Shown one piece after another: positions 1 to 5,246 of a stretch of DNA of 5,276 nucleotides. This stretch comes from Bacteroidota bacterium (GTDB taxonomy: Bacteria > Bacteroidota > Bacteroidia > Bacteroidales > Lentimicrobiaceae). The notes under the pieces are model-generated. The model was given only the letters and a program-made list of their open reading frames with translations. It did no database searches and was not told where the DNA came from. The stretch covers positions 1 to 5,276 of the forward strand of contig JAEYXG010000138.1 in NCBI GenBank assembly GCA_023428585.1, in the 5' to 3' direction. A program made the position numbers and the translations under genes. Within the stretch, counting starts at the first letter, position 1. Every line of letters starts with the position of its first letter.

Positions 1-753
1 AGCTGTACTATGAGCTGAGTTATTACCGGCGGCATCAAAGGCTGATACTGTAAAAGTATAGAGAGTTGCGGGTGTAAGGGCCGTCGACTGGTAGGTAAGT
101 ACATTGCCTGCCACAGTTCCCACTACATTTCCATTTCGCCGTATGGTATAGCCGGTAACAGCAACATTGTCAGTTGATGCACTCCAGCTGATGGTGACTG
201 ATTCTGTGGTAATGTTTGAGGCCAGCAAGCCGGTGGGGACTGAGGGGGCTTCCGCATCAGAAGGAGCCTGTGGAAGAATGGAAACCGCATCTATCAAAAC
301 CTGATTGCCATTACCAGCCCCAATAGGACCTGCATAAACACGTATGGAAGGTGTTGGTGAAGTAGCGGTGACAGTCCAGTTGTACTGTGTCCAGTTCTGA
401 CTGGTAATGTTGGTAGTGGCAAAGCCGCTTAAGCCTATCCAATTGGCAAATGCAGGACTATTGAAGGTTGTTCCGCGTCTTGCCCAAATAGTAATATTGT
501 ATACGGCGCCAACAGTTGCATTGAAGTTGTAACGAGCATCTCTGCCTGATCCCTGCACAGTGATGAGCATGGCATATAAACCATTCTGTGGATTAGTGGC
601 ATCGGAGGTCAGGGTTGCAGCACCTGTCCAGCCTGTAGTGGTATTGGCTTCATTCTCCAAAGATACCGCATTAGAGGAATTGTGTAGGTTCTGAGCGCCG
701 GCAGTAATGCCGGCAAACACCAATACCAGTAAAGTCAGAGTAAATCTTTTCAT
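1..753 (-). CDS. Secreted CBM-like / fibronectin type III protein, N-terminal part (3' truncated by window edge)
   Basis: This open frame runs from an ATG at 753 to the left edge without a stop, giving 251 residues. Residues 1-20 (MKRFTLTLLVLVFAGITAGA) form a typical Sec signal peptide with likely cleavage before Q21. Residues about 25-161 resemble a CenC/CBM_4_9-type beta-sandwich: a WTG near the start, a NGLYAM segment, YNITIWAR, a Trp/Tyr-rich WTQYNWTV strand, and a closing VLIDAVSIL strand. A short linker (PQAPSDAEAP) leads to an FnIII domain at about 170-251, with VPTGL, TISWSAS, VTGYTIRRNG and LYTFTVSAFDAAGN. In Bacteroidota such proteins are usually exported, often by type IX secretion, and act on or bind polysaccharides. 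The catalytic module or sorting domain that would settle the role lies outside the window, so no substrate or enzyme activity is assigned. It is probably a separate transcription unit from the gene upstream, from which it is 152 bp away. Confidence 0.85.
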   Translation of the reverse strand, partial: MKRFTLTLLVLVFAGITAGAQNLHNSSNAVSLENEANTTTGWTGAATLTSDATNPQNGLYAMLITVQGSGRDARYNFNATVGAVYNITIWARRGTTFNSPAFANWIGLSGFATTNITSQNWTQYNWTVTATSPTPSIRVYAGPIGAGNGNQVLIDAVSILPQAPSDAEAPSVPTGLLASNITTESVTISWSASTDNVAVTGYTIRRNGNVVGTVAGNVLTYQSTALTPATLYTFTVSAFDAAGNNSAHSTA

Positions 754-828
754 GTGCGTGTGAATAAGAATATATGAATAAATAGATGTGAATTAGATGT
801 CAAACCGAGTGGCTATCATGTTATAAAC

Positions 829-857
829 CAAACGATAACATCATGTGAATGTTCAAA
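829..857 (-). promoter_or_regulatory. Possible weak promoter for the CBM/FnIII gene
   Basis: On the minus strand a TTTG (857-854) is followed after 16 nt by TATCGTTTG (837-829). This resembles the Bacteroidota pattern of a -33 TTTG and a -7 TAnnTTTG, but the -7 box has one extra base between TA and TTTG. Transcription would start roughly 70 nt before the ATG at 753. The rest of 754-905 shows no gene and no other convincing signal. Confidence 0.25.
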
Positions 858-897
858 TAAAAATGGTTGGCAATGTTAAATAATCGTTAAAAGCTGC

Positions 898-917
898 AGT
901 GAATGTTAAGATTCACT
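898..917 (-). terminator. Weak hairpin across the stop codon of the GNAT gene
   Basis: A perfect 7-bp inverted repeat (AGTGAAT / ATTCACT, 6-nt loop) spans the TAA at 908-906. Read on the minus strand it is followed by GCAGC and a short TTTT. The stem is AT-rich and the U-tract is short and displaced, so if it terminates the ispF-GNAT transcript it does so poorly. It may only protect the 3' end. Confidence 0.3.
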
Positions 918-1886
918 TGATGTACGACGGGCTCTTATTTTCTTGTACAGCTTAAATGTTAAATTAACAGGAAAGGGTAGGCGGTTGATGGTAATTGAGG
1001 GATAAACAGTCTTTTCAGCACCAAAACTGCGGTAAAAGCGCCCAAGTTGCGGATCATTTGATCCTTCAAAATCAAGCGTAAGGTGGTTGCCTGCAGCTGA
1101 ATAGATGAACTGGCTTATTAGCATGGACATGGCACCGCTTTCACGTGCATCAGCATTTGTGGCCGAGAAGAGAAAGGTGGCCTTGTGGTGACTTATGATG
1201 ATGATCATCCCGGCACACAAGGTATTGGTTACAGTATACGCCCCATAACAGAAGGCCATTTGCTTATGCATCCCATGGTAGACCAACTGCAGAAGCCGCC
1301 TGTAGTCATGATCCTTTAGCTTTAACAACGATGCGCCCCTGTTTTCGCGAAACAACTTTACAATCGCTTCGGGGTTAACGGTATCTGATACCTTGATCTC
1401 TTTTTCTTCGGCTCTGGTGACGTTCCGTTTAATGTTTGTGGAGAATCGTTTATAGATGGGATCAAATGCCTCAATCAAATCAAGTTCATAGTTGGTATTC
1501 TCCACTGCTGTCCACCTGTTTTGATCTGGTTTGTTAAGTGTGTTCAGATTAATTTCCGCAAACCTGAACTTCCGCGGTATGGCTTGCAGAAAGTCATTGA
1601 TCAGTTCAGGTGTAATCTGTTTTGTTGAAAAAACTCCCAGTTGTTGGGTAAAAAAGGGTTGATACAGATATGAAATGCCATACTTGCTGCGGTATGTAAG
1701 AGGAAATACCGTCTCATAGGTCTCATCGCCAATAATGAGAGCATCCCAGTTGTCGGCCATGATGTCAAGATACCAGGAATATGCATATACCCGGCCGTTG
1801 ACAGCCTTCTTTATGCACTGGTCCCACAGCGACTTGTTGATGAACTCCTGGGTAACATAGCGTATATTCATTCGGGTTTTATTCAT
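906..1886 (-). CDS. GNAT/FemAB-like acyltransferase family protein (Acetyltransf_6 type)
   Basis: The 326-residue protein has the layout of the two-lobed GNAT/FemAB-like group common in Bacteroidota. The N-terminal lobe has the family-typical YAYSWYLDIMADNWDALI (residues 34-51) and YLYQPFFTQQLGVFS (73-87). A basic helix, STNIKRNVTRAEEKEI (149-164), matches the Acetyltransf_6/FemABX signature. The C-terminal lobe has LDFEGSNDPQLGRFYRSFGA (271-290), typical of the acyl-donor-binding side. The tail (310-323) is rich in Lys and Arg. No signal peptide or membrane segment is seen, so it is probably cytosolic. FemAB relatives transfer aminoacyl groups to peptidoglycan precursors and other GNATs acetylate small molecules or sugars. 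Neither acceptor nor donor can be read from this sequence. Its ATG at 1886 overlaps the 3' end of ispF by 8 bp (ATGAATAA), which suggests translational coupling. M6 (1871) is an alternative start just beyond the overlap. Confidence 0.8.
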   Translation of the reverse strand: MNKTRMNIRYVTQEFINKSLWDQCIKKAVNGRVYAYSWYLDIMADNWDALIIGDETYETVFPLTYRSKYGISYLYQPFFTQQLGVFSTKQITPELINDFLQAIPRKFRFAEINLNTLNKPDQNRWTAVENTNYELDLIEAFDPIYKRFSTNIKRNVTRAEEKEIKVSDTVNPEAIVKLFRENRGASLLKLKDHDYRRLLQLVYHGMHKQMAFCYGAYTVTNTLCAGMIIIISHHKATFLFSATNADARESGAMSMLISQFIYSAAGNHLTLDFEGSNDPQLGRFYRSFGAEKTVYPSITINRLPFPVNLTFKLYKKIRARRTSSES

Positions 1887-2361
1887 TCACTGTATACAAC
1901 AAAGCTATGGCCAAAACGGCAATTCCTTCTCCACGGCCTATGAATCCGAGATGCTCGGTTGTTGTAGCTTTTACACTTACAAAAGTTGCCGGAACATCCA
2001 TCAATGTGGCAAGATTTTTCTGCATTCTCGGAATATATTGCATTATTTTTGGTTCCTGTAAAGTAATGGTACAATCAACATTGCCAATTGAATAGCCGTG
2101 TTTGCTTAACAATTCCACCACACTGCGCAATAGGATTCCACTATCAATATTCTTGTATTGATCATCAGTATCAGGGAAATGATAACCTATATCACGCAGT
2201 GCTGCAGCTCCAAGCAAGGCATCGCAAACAGCATGTATCAGAACATCAGCGTCTGAATGGCCTACACTGCCCTTGTTCCATGGAATGTTAACGCCTCCAA
2301 GCACAAATGGTATATTATCAGCTAGCTGATGAACATCATAACCCTGACCTATCCTGAACAT
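1879..2361 (-). CDS. ispF: 2-C-methyl-D-erythritol 2,4-cyclodiphosphate synthase
   Basis: IspF converts CDP-methylerythritol 2-phosphate to methylerythritol 2,4-cyclodiphosphate plus CMP in the cytosolic MEP pathway for isoprenoids (EC 4.6.1.12). The 160-residue product matches the usual length (E. coli about 159). Visible signatures are RIGQGYDVH with metal ligands D9 and H11, GHSDADVLIH with H35 and the third metal ligand H43, the conserved D47, ALRDIGYHFPDTD with D57, and the nucleotide-side motif TTTEHLGFIGRGEGIA with T135 and E136. The frame stays open upstream to an ATG at 2397, but the extra 12 residues (MKRFSNKSTQFI) are unlike the family and would place the start within a strong inverted repeat. 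I therefore chose the ATG at 2361, which puts MFRIG at the N-terminus as in homologues. No Shine-Dalgarno is seen, as is normal in Bacteroidota. The gene ends inside the start of the GNAT gene. Confidence 0.96.
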   Translation of the reverse strand: MFRIGQGYDVHQLADNIPFVLGGVNIPWNKGSVGHSDADVLIHAVCDALLGAAALRDIGYHFPDTDDQYKNIDSGILLRSVVELLSKHGYSIGNVDCTITLQEPKIMQYIPRMQKNLATLMDVPATFVSVKATTTEHLGFIGRGEGIAVLAIALLYTVNE

Positions 2362-2385
2362 AATAAATTGAGTTGACTTGTTTGA

Positions 2386-2425
2386 AAACCGCTTCAAATA
2401 AGGTTGTTCTTAATTAAAGCGGTTT
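2386..2425 (-). promoter_or_regulatory. Leader hairpin between lplA and ispF
   Basis: A perfect 9-bp inverted repeat, AAACCGCTT (2386-2394) and AAGCGGTTT (2417-2425), encloses a 22-nt AT-rich loop. Read on the minus strand, the 3' arm runs into TTTTC. A second outer repeat, TTTGAAA (2381-2387) / TTTCAAA (2431-2437), overlaps it and may give an alternative pairing. It could be a leaky terminator for lplA, or a 5' leader structure of ispF if transcription starts near 2427. The sequence alone does not decide between these. Confidence 0.5.
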
Positions 2426-2433
2426 GTGAATTT

Positions 2434-2469
2434 CAAAAGTACAAAGATTATATCAATGCGCTGATCAAA
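2434..2469 (-). promoter_or_regulatory. Likely ispF promoter at the 3' end of lplA
   Basis: TACTTTTG (2441-2434, minus strand) is a perfect match to the Bacteroidota -7 element TAnnTTTG. A TTTG (2469-2466) inside the last lplA codons could serve as the -33 element, although the 24-nt spacing is longer than the usual range of about 17-23. The predicted start near 2427 leaves a leader of about 65 nt before the ispF ATG. A second near-match, AATCTTTG, lies next to it at 2449-2442. Confidence 0.45.
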
Positions 2470-3431
2470 TCTTCCTCGGTAATATTCAGGAAATAATCCT
2501 GAAGAGAATAAGAAGCAAACCGACTTAGTAAATCACCTTCTTCATGACGTGCTCCTACTATTGCAGCTTCTATATCTGCAGGGTCCTGAATGTGAAAATA
2601 ATCTCCGAAAAACCGTGCTTGTCGTATAATACCGTTTTCTACTACCAGGGCAACTTCTATATGTCCACCTGCTGTTTTAAGCTTCTTTCTGAAAGTATAA
2701 TTGGGCGATGTGCCATAATTCCATTCAGCAGTTGCATATTTTTCAGCACTGAGCTTCGTTATATTATCGATATCTTCTTGTGTAAATGAATAGACCGTAG
2801 CGCCGGGTGTTGAATCGATGATATGTTGCATTATCAGATCACGGAACTCAAGCACCGTAAGGGTTGATGCCAGGTGTTCACTGATATTGGTAACGCGGCT
2901 GCGCACCGACTTTACGGCTTTGTCGGTAAATTTCGACGGATCTACATTTAGCGCATTCACCAGATCTGACATCACAGATGAAAAGAGCAGTGTTCCATGA
3001 TGTAGTATTCTTTGGCGGTATACGTGCTCGGCATTGCCTGAAAACTTGCGTCCATCTATTACCAGATCATTCCGACCTGAGAACTCTGCGTTTATATTAA
3101 GTGTTTTAAGCACATCCAGAATAGGCTTCGTGAATTTATGAAAATCCACCATATTGCTTCCCGCCTCTGCATTGGCAACAAAAGTAAAATTCAGATTTCC
3201 CAAATCGTGAAATACCGCCCCGCCGCCCGATAACCTGCGTACTACCTTAATTTCCTTTTTCTTAACATAATCAATATTAATCTCAGCAAGCGTATTCTGG
3301 TGTTTACCTACAATTATACATGGCTCATTGCGCCATAACATAAAGCAATCCTCACTGAAATGCTTCAATACATACTCTTCCGCAGCTATATTGAAATAAG
3401 GATCGGTTTCCTGACGTATAATACAAAGCAT
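2448..3431 (-). CDS. lplA: Lipoate--protein ligase
   Basis: LplA activates free lipoate with ATP to lipoyl-AMP and transfers it to a lysine on the lipoyl domains of 2-oxoacid dehydrogenase complexes and GcvH, which allows salvage of exogenous lipoate. The 327-residue product is close to E. coli LplA (338) and contains both domains. The large catalytic domain (about 1-215) shows FNIAAEEYVL, WRNEPCIIVGKHQN, the lipoate-loop signature RRLSGGGAVFHDLGNLNFTF (65-84), GRKFSGNA (127-134) with the probable catalytic Lys129, HHGTLLF (144-150) and the adenylate-binding KAVKSVRSRVTNI (171-183). The C-terminal accessory domain (about 216-327) carries FRKKLKTAGGHIEVALVVENG. The start at 3431 fits the family, since MLCIIRQETDPYFNIA aligns with the usual N-terminus. 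Transcription is probably from the divergent region at 3496-3530, and the stop overlaps the likely ispF promoter. Confidence 0.96.
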   Translation of the reverse strand: MLCIIRQETDPYFNIAAEEYVLKHFSEDCFMLWRNEPCIIVGKHQNTLAEINIDYVKKKEIKVVRRLSGGGAVFHDLGNLNFTFVANAEAGSNMVDFHKFTKPILDVLKTLNINAEFSGRNDLVIDGRKFSGNAEHVYRQRILHHGTLLFSSVMSDLVNALNVDPSKFTDKAVKSVRSRVTNISEHLASTLTVLEFRDLIMQHIIDSTPGATVYSFTQEDIDNITKLSAEKYATAEWNYGTSPNYTFRKKLKTAGGHIEVALVVENGIIRQARFFGDYFHIQDPADIEAAIVGARHEEGDLLSRFASYSLQDYFLNITEEDLISALI

Positions 3432-3495
3432 GAATATGACTTTTAAAGAGAAATTTGATTAATGAGAGTTAACAATGGATTTTGTTAAACGGCAA

Positions 3496-3530
3496 CAAAA
3501 GTAATTTATTTTATCTTTGAATAAAGGCAA
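3496..3530 (-). promoter_or_regulatory. Likely lplA promoter
   Basis: On the minus strand TACTTTTG (3503-3496) matches TAnnTTTG exactly, and a TTG (3530-3528) lies 24 nt upstream as a possible -33 element. The same octamer and the same 24-nt spacing occur before ispF. Predicted transcription starts about 58 nt before the lplA ATG. The element overlaps the plus-strand promoter of the neighbouring gene. Confidence 0.5.
3512..3519 (+). promoter_or_regulatory. -7 element of the DUF5050-like gene
   Basis: TATCTTTG is a perfect TAnnTTTG match 27 bp before the ATG at 3547. Transcription would start near 3526, leaving a very short leader of about 20 nt without a Shine-Dalgarno sequence. The nearest TTTG upstream (3481-3484) is 27 nt away, too far for a normal -33 element, so the upstream half is weak or depends on an activator. 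Confidence 0.5.
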
Positions 3531-3546
3531 CCTAAATGTATAGACA

Positions 3547-4977
3547 ATGAAAAAAATCTTACTGTTTATTGCACTTGCAATATTCCTGCTGCAGGCAGGA
3601 GCGCAAGAACCAAGAACCCGGGTGAAGCGTAATGCCGATACCGAGCAATCAAACGGAACTGATGACAATCAGGCTCGAAATTACAAACTGTTTTTATCAC
3701 CAGCCAGGTTGGAATTGTTCGTAAAAGGTAAAGTAGAAACACTTGAAATCAGGAAATCTCAAAATAGGGAAGTTGGAGAGGTTGAATGGATTTCATCAAA
3801 TCCAGAGGTGGCCCGCGTTAGTTCCAAGGGGGTTGTAACGCCCGTTGCCACAGGAAATACCATTATTTATGTGAAGGATAATGCTGGAGTCAAATCCAAT
3901 GAATGCACAGTCATGGTATCAGAGCCAAAACATTGGGGAAGTATATCAGGAAAGGATAAACTGAGTGCTCAAAGTGAGTGGATCTTCTTTGCTAACAGAG
4001 CCGACAGTAATATGCTATATAAAGTAATGAGAAACGGACAGTTCCTCACTCGTCTGAACAATGACTATCCACGTTGTTTGAATGTCACCGGTAACTCAAT
4101 CTATTACTACAATTCAAATGAAAACACAAAGCCGGGTCTTTATAGATTATCGGCCGATAATATGAATCGTTCCTTGCTGAATGACAGGGACAATATAGCT
4201 TCATTGATTGTAAATCATGATGGGTTGGCTTTTTATATTGTAAATGATAAAGCTATATTTTCACAAGCTACACAAAAGTCAAATGCAACCATTGATAAGC
4301 TGTTTGATGTAAATTCTATTTATTCAATGGTTGTTGATGATGAACATATCGTTTATAATCATAACTGGGAAGATATTCAACAGCCTGATGGTGGTGGAGG
4401 ACTATTCACCTATAACAGGGAAACCAAAAAGAAGGAAGAGTATTTTTCCATCTATCGGAATACATCTCAGCTGATTCTTGATCATCAGGAAAAGAAGGTA
4501 TATGTCTGCATATATGCCCATCCAAAGGAGCCTCTGAATTTCAAGTATGTCCCTGATATATTTGAAAATCGCGAATCACATCCCTCAGGCTGGTTTAGTC
4601 TGGATATCTCTTATGATCCACAAAAGGAGATGATGAAGGAATTGCAACGATCACAAAGTCAGGGTAATAACCAAAACCATGCATTTGATATTTTGGCTGA
4701 GAAGTACGGTAGATTGAAAAAACTGCCTCTAACAGAGAATGATATGGTGTTATTTGTCCATGATGGATGGGTTTATTATACCAGGGACTCCTATTTGCGG
4801 AGAATAAAAACAAATATGAAGCTTGATCAAGAATTGTTTTACTGTGGCAAAAATGCCGACATTACTACTGATGGCGAGTTTCTATACTACTGGACATCTG
4901 ACAATAAACTCTTCAGAAGAATTATGGATGGGCGCTTTGAGAAAGAAATTAGTGTAACTCCAGTTGCAGAACCATAA
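3547..4977 (+). CDS. Secreted Big_2 Ig-like / DUF5050-like beta-propeller protein
   Basis: The 476-residue protein starts with a clear signal peptide (MKKILLFIALAIFLLQAGA, likely cleavage before Q20). There is no lipobox cysteine, so it should be released into the periplasm or outside rather than anchored as a lipoprotein. A polar low-complexity linker (about 21-45) precedes a Big_2 bacterial Ig-like domain (about 47-125) with LFLSPARLELFVKG, VEWISSNPEVARVSSKGVVTPVATG and a closing CTVMVSE. Residues about 138-472 look like a DUF5050-type beta-propeller. They contain recurring strand pairs of the form 'D/G-x-hydrophobic-Y-Y ... L-Y/F-R', for example SEWIFFANRADSNMLYKV, GNSIYYYN...GLYRL, DGLAFYIVNDKAIF, DGWVYYTRDSYLRRI and DGEFLYYWTSDNKLFRRI. 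I count about seven such units. No catalytic motif is visible, so a binding or scaffolding role is only inferred. It ends in TPVAEP without a recognisable type IX sorting domain. It is monocistronic, with a strong hairpin 23 bp after the stop. Confidence 0.85.
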   Translation: MKKILLFIALAIFLLQAGAQEPRTRVKRNADTEQSNGTDDNQARNYKLFLSPARLELFVKGKVETLEIRKSQNREVGEVEWISSNPEVARVSSKGVVTPVATGNTIIYVKDNAGVKSNECTVMVSEPKHWGSISGKDKLSAQSEWIFFANRADSNMLYKVMRNGQFLTRLNNDYPRCLNVTGNSIYYYNSNENTKPGLYRLSADNMNRSLLNDRDNIASLIVNHDGLAFYIVNDKAIFSQATQKSNATIDKLFDVNSIYSMVVDDEHIVYNHNWEDIQQPDGGGGLFTYNRETKKKEEYFSIYRNTSQLILDHQEKKVYVCIYAHPKEPLNFKYVPDIFENRESHPSGWFSLDISYDPQKEMMKELQRSQSQGNNQNHAFDILAEKYGRLKKLPLTENDMVLFVHDGWVYYTRDSYLRRIKTNMKLDQELFYCGKNADITTDGEFLYYWTSDNKLFRRIMDGRFEKEISVTPVAEP

Positions 4978-4995
4978 TAACGTTATAATCATACA

Positions 4996-5095
4996 AAATG
5001 CAGAAAAGCCACAAGAAGTGGCTTTTCTGTTTGTGGGAGCAACAGGATTCGAACCTGTGACCCTCCCGACTGTGTCGGGATGCCCTGAACCAGCT
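4996..5095. repeat. Direct repeat unit 1 (partner at 5117-5216)
   Basis: This unit aligns without gaps to 5117-5216 at an exact offset of 121 bp. The first 70 bp (4996-5065 against 5117-5186) differ at a single base (5003 G, 5124 A). The last 16 bp (5080-5095 against 5201-5216) also differ at one base (5084 C, 5205 T). Most differences fall in the anticodon arm between them. The unit contains the terminator hairpin and most of a tRNA. Confidence 0.9.
5001..5032 (+). terminator. Terminator hairpin after the beta-propeller gene (bidirectional)
   Basis: CAGAAAAGCCAC (5001-5012) and GTGGCTTTTCTG (5018-5029) form a perfect 12-bp stem with an AAGAA loop. It is followed on the plus strand by a T-rich stretch (TTTTCTGTTTG). 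It ends the gene at 3547-4977 and, on the minus strand, would also follow the degenerate tRNA copy. It is part of the 121-bp-offset duplication and so derives from a tRNA terminator. Confidence 0.75.
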
Positions 5096-5108
5096 TCAGC
5101 TCTCAGTT
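5034..5108 (-). pseudogene. Degenerate tRNA-Val-derived copy with a palindromic anticodon arm
   Basis: Relative to the intact tRNA at 5155-5229, the 3' acceptor strand (TGCTCCC plus A), the T-arm (ACAGG TTCGAAT CCTGT), the GGGTC variable loop and the D-loop core AGCTGGTTCAG are kept. The 5' acceptor strand GGGAGCA is gone: the aligned bases (AACTGAG) cannot pair with TGCTCCC, and the D-stem is altered. The anticodon arm reads TCCCGACACAGTCGGGA, which folds as a 7-bp stem with an ACA triloop and lacks U33. Forced into tRNA numbering it would read ACA (Cys), but this is very unlikely to function. The 75-nt boundaries are set by alignment to the intact copy. Confidence 0.8.
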
Positions 5109-5116
5109 AAAAGCCT

Positions 5117-5216
5117 AAATGCAAAAAAGCCACAAGAAGTGGCTTTTCTGTTTGTGGGAGCAACAGGATTCGAACCTGTGACCCTCTGCTTGTAAGGCAG
5201 ATGCTCTGAACCAGCT
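5117..5216. repeat. Direct repeat unit 2 (partner at 4996-5095)
   Basis: This is the second unit of the 121-bp-offset duplication and contains the terminator and most of the functional tRNA-Val. Similarity stops at 5216 inside the D-arm, so the tRNA 5' end (5217-5229) has no counterpart in unit 1. Confidence 0.9.
5121..5150 (-). terminator. Rho-independent terminator of tRNA-Val
   Basis: AAAAGCCAC (5125-5133) and GTGGCTTTT (5139-5147) form a 9-bp stem with a 5-nt loop. On the minus strand the stem runs into TTTTTTGC, a six-T tract shortly after the tRNA 3' end at 5155. Compared with the copy at 5001-5029, the A at 5124 lengthens this U-tract (TTTTCT there, TTTTTT here), which makes it the stronger terminator on the minus strand. 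Confidence 0.85.
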
Positions 5217-5229
5217 GAGCTATGCTCCC
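5155..5229 (-). tRNA. tRNA-Val (anticodon TAC)
   Basis: The 75-nt cloverleaf is complete. The acceptor stem is GGGAGCA/TGCTCCC with discriminator A. The D-arm is GCTC-AGCTGGTTCA-GAGC. The anticodon arm is TCTGC-CTTACAA-GCAGA, with U33 and anticodon TAC reading GUA and related valine codons. The variable loop is GGGTC and the T-arm is ACAGG-TTCGAAT-CCTGT. CCA is not encoded (ACAC follows), so it must be added after transcription. It lies downstream, in the transcription sense, of a third partial tRNA-like repeat and upstream of its own terminator. No clear -7 element was found in the 47 bp available upstream. Confidence 0.95.
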
Positions 5230-5246
5230 AATATTTCAATCTCATT

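Noticed and set aside
841..880. Near-palindromic AACATC...GAATGTT and similar AT-rich repeats before the CBM/FnIII gene as an operator.
   Set aside because: The matches are short and imperfect and are expected by chance in AT-rich DNA.
1601..2074. Small minus-strand open frames (1601-1786 and 1883-2074) inside the GNAT and ispF genes.
   Set aside because: They share the strand of well-supported genes but sit in a different frame. The second is an out-of-frame reading of the conserved IspF C-terminus.
2361..2397. Upstream ATG at 2397 as the ispF start, adding 12 residues.
   Set aside because: The extension MKRFSNKSTQFI is unlike IspF N-termini, which begin just before RIGxGxDxH, and it overlaps the 3' arm of the inverted repeat in the leader.
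1907..3000. Small plus-strand open frames (1907-2095, 2088-2291, 2544-2789, 2818-3000) opposite ispF and lplA.
   Set aside because: They lie wholly opposite strongly conserved coding sequence, encode no recognisable domain and have no promoter of their own.
3459..3668. Minus-strand 69-codon frame across the divergent promoter region.
   Set aside because: It overlaps the signal peptide coding region of the propeller gene and both -7 elements, and its translation resembles no known protein.
4595..4813. Minus-strand 72-codon frame within the propeller gene.
   Set aside because: It is antisense to the propeller repeats of a complete gene and has no independent support.
5034..5108. Functional tRNA-Cys(ACA) in the degenerate tRNA copy.
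   Set aside because: U33 is missing, the anticodon bases are the triloop of a perfect 7-bp stem, and the 5' acceptor strand cannot pair with the 3' strand.
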